Positions 60,306 to 64,000 of a stretch of DNA of 64,000 nucleotides are shown in pieces. This stretch comes from Sphingobacteriaceae bacterium (GTDB lineage Bacteria; Bacteroidota; Bacteroidia; Sphingobacteriales; Sphingobacteriaceae). Location: positions 62,001 through 126,000 of the forward strand of contig CAHJWG010000007.1 in assembly GCA_903642215.1 (NCBI GenBank), in the 5' to 3' direction. The notes beneath the pieces were generated by a model that saw nothing but the letters and a program-made list of their open reading frames with translations, was not told the DNA's origin and searched no databases. The translations under genes and the position numbers were made by a program. Every line of letters begins with the position of its first letter. Position 1 is the stretch's first letter.

Positions 60306-60686
60306 ATGAGCGATAAGAAAAAATTTAAAATAGAATACGAGATTAAATCATCACCTCGAATATTATACAGTTTTTTAAGTGAACCAAATGGTTTGGCACA
60401 ATGGTTTGCGGATGACGTAACGATAAAAGATCAGATTTACACTTTTTCATGGGACGATGAAAAGCAGAATGCAAAGCTTTTAGGAATGAAGGAAAACAAG
60501 TTTGTAAAATTTAGGTGGACGGATGATGACCTGCAAAGCTATTTTGAGATGGAAATTATACAGGATGAACTAACAAACGATGTTGCTTTAGCAGTAACCG
60601 ATTTTGCCACAGAAGAAAATATTAATGAACGTACTTTAATCTGGAATAACCAGATTGCTTACTTAATCAGTGTACTTGGCGCGTAG
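60306..60686 (+). CDS. START-like/SRPBCC-fold protein
   Basis: 126 residues, one small helix-grip domain (FKIEYEIKSSPRILYSFLSEPNGLAQWFADDVTI, then FVKFRWTDDD and a C-terminal helix WNNQIAYLISVLGA). Such single-domain proteins bind hydrophobic ligands or act as chaperone-like factors; the ligand is unknown. It is conserved in Bacteroidota next to lptF/G genes. It ends 44 bp before the LptF/G gene with a family A half-site between them, possibly one operon. Confidence 0.8.
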   Translation: MSDKKKFKIEYEIKSSPRILYSFLSEPNGLAQWFADDVTIKDQIYTFSWDDEKQNAKLLGMKENKFVKFRWTDDDLQSYFEMEIIQDELTNDVALAVTDFATEENINERTLIWNNQIAYLISVLGA

Positions 60687-60730
60687 ACATTGCCGTTAAA
60701 AGAAGTATATCCACAAGAGAAAGTTATTTA

Positions 60731-62185
60731 GTGAAAAAGATCCATTTACTTATTTTAAAAGCTTTTATCCAGCCGTTCTTCGTCACATTCTTTATTGTGA
60801 TGTTTGTGTTGCTGATGCTTTTCCTGTTCAAATACATTGATGATTTGATAGGAAAAGGTTTTGAGTGGTACGTAATTTTAGAGCTGATGATGTACGCTTC
60901 TGCAACCAACGTAGCCATGGCGTTGCCGCTTTCCATCCTCCTTTCTTCCATCATGACGTTTGGCAGTTTGGGGGAAAATTATGAGCTGGTAGCCATTAAA
61001 TCTGCCGGCGTATCTCTAAACCGGGCAATGTATCCCATGGTTATTGCGGTTGCCGTACTTAGTCTTTCGGCATTCATATTTTCAGATTATATGCTGCCGG
61101 TTGCCAACCTAAAATATTTTTCTTTGCTGTATGATGCACGGCAGCAAAAATCAACTAATTTATTGCCCGAAGGTATTTTCAGCAGTAGTTTCCCGGGTTA
61201 TTCTATCCGTGTAAAGAAAAAAGACCCGGACGGGCAAACGCTTCATGAAATGATGATTTATGAAAAGAACCCTTCCAACGGAAATAATTCTGTTGTTTTT
61301 GCAAAACAGGGAAGCATGTACCGTACGCCCGACGATTCTTTTTTAGTGCTGAAACTTAAAAACGGAATCAGATACGAAGAAACTAACGGCGATAAAGGAT
61401 TTAATCCGCGGCAACGGTTAACACGGATGAGGTTTAAAGAAACAGAGCAGAAGTTCGATTTATCAAACCTGAAGTTTAAAAGAACAAATGAAAGCGAGTT
61501 TAAAAGCGCTTATCAGATGATGAATTTAAAGCAGCTTAAACACGAACGCCAAATGATGGAATTTAAGCTGGACAGCGGTTTAGCTACAGAATTTAGAACG
61601 TTTATCCCGTATGTTAAATATTTTTCTGTTCCGCATCAAACTAAACCATATCAGGTAAAGTATAAGCTTGCCGGCAACTTGTTAAATACTTTTAAACCCG
61701 GAGAGCGTTTAAATGCTTTAAGTGCTGCTTCGGGTGAAGCACGGTCTTTACAAGAAATTATCTCTTCCAAAGTTGAATTGCGAAAAGGAGCATCAGATAG
61801 TATTCGCCGTACAAAAGTTGAATATCAACGGAAATTTACACTTTCTGCTGCCTGTTTAGTGTTGTTTTTGATCGGTGCGCCACTCGGGGCAATTATACGT
61901 AAAGGCGGTTTGGGCTTGCCGGTGGTTGTATCTGTTGTTTTCTTCCTGCTTTATCATATTATTTCTACCATCGGAGAAAAATCTGCCAAGGACGGGCATG
62001 TTCCTCCGGCAATTGGCATGTGGATAGCTATCGTGGTTTTAACACCTTTGGGCGTGTTTTTAACTTATAAAGCAGCTACCGATTCTGCTCTTTTTGATGT
62101 GGATATTTACAAGAAATTCGTTTTAAAAATCTTTTCTAAAAAATCCGATTCGGTAAAAACAGCAGATGCTTCTTTTACCAGGTAA
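60731..62185 (+). CDS. LptF/LptG-family lipopolysaccharide export permease
   Basis: 484 residues from GTG 60731. It has three N-terminal membrane helices (FVTFFIVMFVLLMLFLF; ELMMYASATNVAMALPLSILLSSIM; and one near 100), a long periplasmic jellyroll domain (about 130-350), and three C-terminal helices. This is the YjgP/YjgQ plan; with LptB it extracts lipopolysaccharide from the inner membrane. LAIKSAGVSLNRAM is the coupling-helix region. The last residues (ADASFTR) are encoded by the left arm of a family A repeat, so the C-terminus may have been extended or replaced by repeat insertion. Confidence 0.88.
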   Translation: MKKIHLLILKAFIQPFFVTFFIVMFVLLMLFLFKYIDDLIGKGFEWYVILELMMYASATNVAMALPLSILLSSIMTFGSLGENYELVAIKSAGVSLNRAMYPMVIAVAVLSLSAFIFSDYMLPVANLKYFSLLYDARQQKSTNLLPEGIFSSSFPGYSIRVKKKDPDGQTLHEMMIYEKNPSNGNNSVVFAKQGSMYRTPDDSFLVLKLKNGIRYEETNGDKGFNPRQRLTRMRFKETEQKFDLSNLKFKRTNESEFKSAYQMMNLKQLKHERQMMEFKLDSGLATEFRTFIPYVKYFSVPHQTKPYQVKYKLAGNLLNTFKPGERLNALSAASGEARSLQEIISSKVELRKGASDSIRRTKVEYQRKFTLSAACLVLFLIGAPLGAIIRKGGLGLPVVVSVVFFLLYHIISTIGEKSAKDGHVPPAIGMWIAIVVLTPLGVFLTYKAATDSALFDVDIYKKFVLKIFSKKSDSVKTADASFTR

Positions 62186-62224
62186 ATTTAGTGTCGATAA
62201 AAAAAGGTGCATAAAAACAGCATC
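62165..62224. repeat. Family A element overlapping the end of the LptF/G gene
   Basis: GATGCTTCTTTTACCAGG to GTGCATAAAAACAGCATC. The left arm is in frame and provides the last six codons and the stop of the gene. Confidence 0.75.
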
Positions 62225-62336
62225 CTTTTCATTTGACAATATGCCGACTGCTGTAGTTGTAATATTCCTTAATTTCGCGCTTAGGTTTATCGTATAAAAA
62301 TCAATTTATCGGTACACAAATTTAAATTGATCAAAC

Positions 62337-63542
62337 ATGTTAAGCAGTATTGAAGAAGCGTTAGAAGATATTAAAGCCGGTAAAATGATCATTATTGTGG
62401 ATGATGAAGATCGCGAAAACGAAGGCGATTTTTACATCCCGGCGCATCATGCTTCTGCCGATACGATAAATTTTATGGCCCGTTATGGCCGCGGTTTAAT
62501 ATGCGTTCCTGTTTCCCGGAACATTGCACAACGTTTAGAACTGGAGTTGATGGTGGGCAACAATACGGCTTCACACGAAACCAACTTTACGGTTTCTGTT
62601 GATTTACTCGGCCATGGCTGCACCACCGGAATTTCTGCCAGTGATCGTTCCAAAACAATTTTGGCAATGATAGATCCTGCAATCCAGCCAGCAGATTTAG
62701 GCCGGCCTGGCCATATTTTTCCTTTAATTTCTAAAGAAGGCGGTGTCCTTCGCCGTGCCGGACATACGGAAGCTGCTACAGATTTGGCAACTTTAGCCGG
62801 GTTTGAGCCGGCAGGTGTGATCTGTGAGATTTTGAAAGAAGATGGCGAAATGGCGCGTTTGCCGGATCTGGAAGTAATGGCGAAGGAATTTGATATGAAA
62901 ATTATTTCTATCGAAAACCTGATTAAGTACCGGATGAACTCGGAAAGCCTGATTACTAAAGAAATTTCAGTAAAAATGCCAACGGAATGGGGCGATTTTG
63001 ATATGATTGCTTACACACAAAAAAGTACGGGCGAACACCATATTGCATTGGTAAAAGGAGCATGGCAACCGGATGAACCTGTTTTAGTTAGAGTACACAG
63101 CTCTTGTATTACAGGCGATATTTTCGGTTCCTGCCGTTGCGATTGCGGCCCGCAGCTGCATAAAGCAATGGAAATTATCCAGAAAGAAGGAAAAGGTGCT
63201 ATTATTTACATGAACCAGGAAGGTCGTGGCATTGGGTTGATTAATAAATTAAAAGCGTATCATTTACAGGAAAATGGTTTTGATACGGTAGATGCCAATT
63301 TGCAGTTAGGTTTTAAGATGGATGAGCGCGATTACGGTGTTGGCGCACAAATTATACGTGATTTAGGGATTAGTAAAATGCGGCTTTTAACCAACAATCC
63401 TAAAAAGCGTACCGGTTTAACCGGTTACGGATTAGAAATTACAGAAACTTTGCCAATAGAAGTTTCTTCCAATCCTCACAACGAAAGCTATCTTAAAACA
63501 AAAAGAGACCGGATGGGGCATGCCATTTTAAAAGATTTGTAA
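62337..63542 (+). CDS. ribBA: Bifunctional 3,4-dihydroxy-2-butanone-4-phosphate synthase / GTP cyclohydrolase II
   Basis: 401 residues. The N-terminal RibB part (1-205) has [11 protein letters not shown], the metal/substrate loop, and [12 protein letters not shown]. The C-terminal RibA part has the zinc cysteines C257, C268 and C270 ([15 protein letters not shown]) and NQEGRGIGL. It makes both early riboflavin precursors, from ribulose-5-phosphate and from GTP. No other rib gene and no FMN riboswitch are visible. All catalytic motifs are intact. Confidence 0.95.
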   Translation: MLSSIEEALEDIKAGKMIIIVDDEDRENEGDFYIPAHHASADTINFMARYGRGLICVPVSRNIAQRLELELMVGNNTASHETNFTVSVDLLGHGCTTGISASDRSKTILAMIDPAIQPADLGRPGHIFPLISKEGGVLRRAGHTEAATDLATLAGFEPAGVICEILKEDGEMARLPDLEVMAKEFDMKIISIENLIKYRMNSESLITKEISVKMPTEWGDFDMIAYTQKSTGEHHIALVKGAWQPDEPVLVRVHSSCITGDIFGSCRCDCGPQLHKAMEIIQKEGKGAIIYMNQEGRGIGLINKLKAYHLQENGFDTVDANLQLGFKMDERDYGVGAQIIRDLGISKMRLLTNNPKKRTGLTGYGLEITETLPIEVSSNPHNESYLKTKRDRMGHAILKDL

Positions 63543-63550
63543 TTATCACT

Positions 63551-64000
63551 TTACTCCTCTAAACTTGTACTCGTTTTTACAGGAGTGATAGTTGCCGGGT
63601 TTCTTCTGTTGGTTTTTCTCCGGTTAAAAATATTCCTTAAAAACTCAGAAAAAGAATCGAAATCCTGCTGGTAAACCAAACCAAGTCCATTTACATATTG
63701 TAATCCTAACTGTTGATTAATGGTATTTAAAGTTGTGCTGTTCAACGCACGATAAGAATATTTGGCAGTCAGTTTTCCATCTTTGGATATTAGATACTGA
63801 GCTTCAAAATCTTTAGTGAAATTGTTAAAGTTAGAACTAAACAAGTTACTGTTTTGTGTAAATAAATCGTTTCCAACCTGATTATTATATAAACTTCCGT
63901 TTAACACTAAACGGTTTTTAAACAATCTTAGAGACGCACTTGCATCATTAAAAGAACGGATATTTAAATCGAGGTTTTTTATATTAGATTGTGATATGAA
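63551..64000 (-). CDS. C-terminal end of a TamB/DUF490-like protein (continues past the window)
   Basis: About 149 residues are open on the minus strand from the window edge to the stop at 63551; a Met-like TTG at 63925 is internal. The strand-rich text (FEAQYLISKDGKLTAKYSYRALN, LGLQYVNGLGLVYQQDFDSFSEF) and the basic tail (RRKTNRRNP) match the end of Bacteroidota TamB-type translocation/assembly proteins, which span the periplasm. It is convergent with ribBA (8 bp between stops). Confidence 0.7.
   Translation of the reverse strand, partial: FISQSNIKNLDLNIRSFNDASASLRLFKNRLVLNGSLYNNQVGNDLFTQNSNLFSSNFNNFTKDFEAQYLISKDGKLTAKYSYRALNSTTLNTINQQLGLQYVNGLGLVYQQDFDSFSEFLRNIFNRRKTNRRNPATITPVKTSTSLEE

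Noticed and set aside
62186-62336. FMN riboswitch before ribBA
   Set aside because: The 150-bp gap shows none of the conserved FMN-element blocks; it holds part of a family A repeat and AT-rich DNA.

Overview
This window looks like the chromosome of a Bacteroidota species of the family Sphingobacteriaceae (Mucilaginibacter- or Pedobacter-like). The support is: a PorP/SprF protein paired with a large secreted protein ending in a gliding-motility/type IX secretion (T9SS) C-terminal domain; five TonB-dependent receptors, most with a visible carboxypeptidase-like N-terminal domain; a tandem array of FtsX/MacB-type permeases; -7 promoter elements of the Bacteroidota form TAnnTTTG; and weak Shine-Dalgarno sequences. 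The genus is inference.

Layout. 1-10.3 kb holds ordinary single genes: the start of a methyltransferase, a soluble PAS histidine kinase, a DUF2130/RmuC-like protein, a peroxiredoxin-like protein without its cysteine behind a tiny poly-Cys leader ORF, two aldo/keto reductases around an AmpG-like MFS permease, an AT-rich HEPN two-gene module and an ABC exporter. 10.3-18.2 kb holds a lipoprotein, a decayed T9SS cargo gene, a group of PQQ-type sugar dehydrogenase, TonB receptor and cytochrome c, a candidate small RNA and fabF. 18.4-32.0 kb is an array of five paralogous ~800-residue MacB/FtsX permeases on the minus strand, each followed by the same composite palindromic repeat. One is frameshifted, and a PIN toxin-antitoxin pair sits between the first two. 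32.3-36.2 kb is the porP/T9SS adhesin pair, followed by anmK.

37.9-55.6 kb is a metal-acquisition region. It has four TonB receptors, two with a PepSY membrane protein; a DtxR-type regulator divergent from one receptor over a perfect palindrome; an MbnP-MauG/MbnH-like-DUF3347 operon; two small Cys-rich exported proteins placed before receptors; and a truncated IS982-type transposase. 55.8-64 kb holds TetR/SDR and SDR/AraC pairs, a tRNA-Met, a START-like protein, an LptF/G permease, ribBA and the end of a TamB-like protein.

The most striking unexplained feature is a dispersed family of roughly 50-120 bp palindromic elements with ends ATGCTTCTTTTATCACC / GGTGATAAAAGAAGCAT. There are well over twenty full or half copies, found between genes and also running into the coding ends of lptF, porP and the transposase. 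Two further repeat families, one bound to the permease array, coexist with it. No RAYT-like or other intact transposase that could move them is present here.
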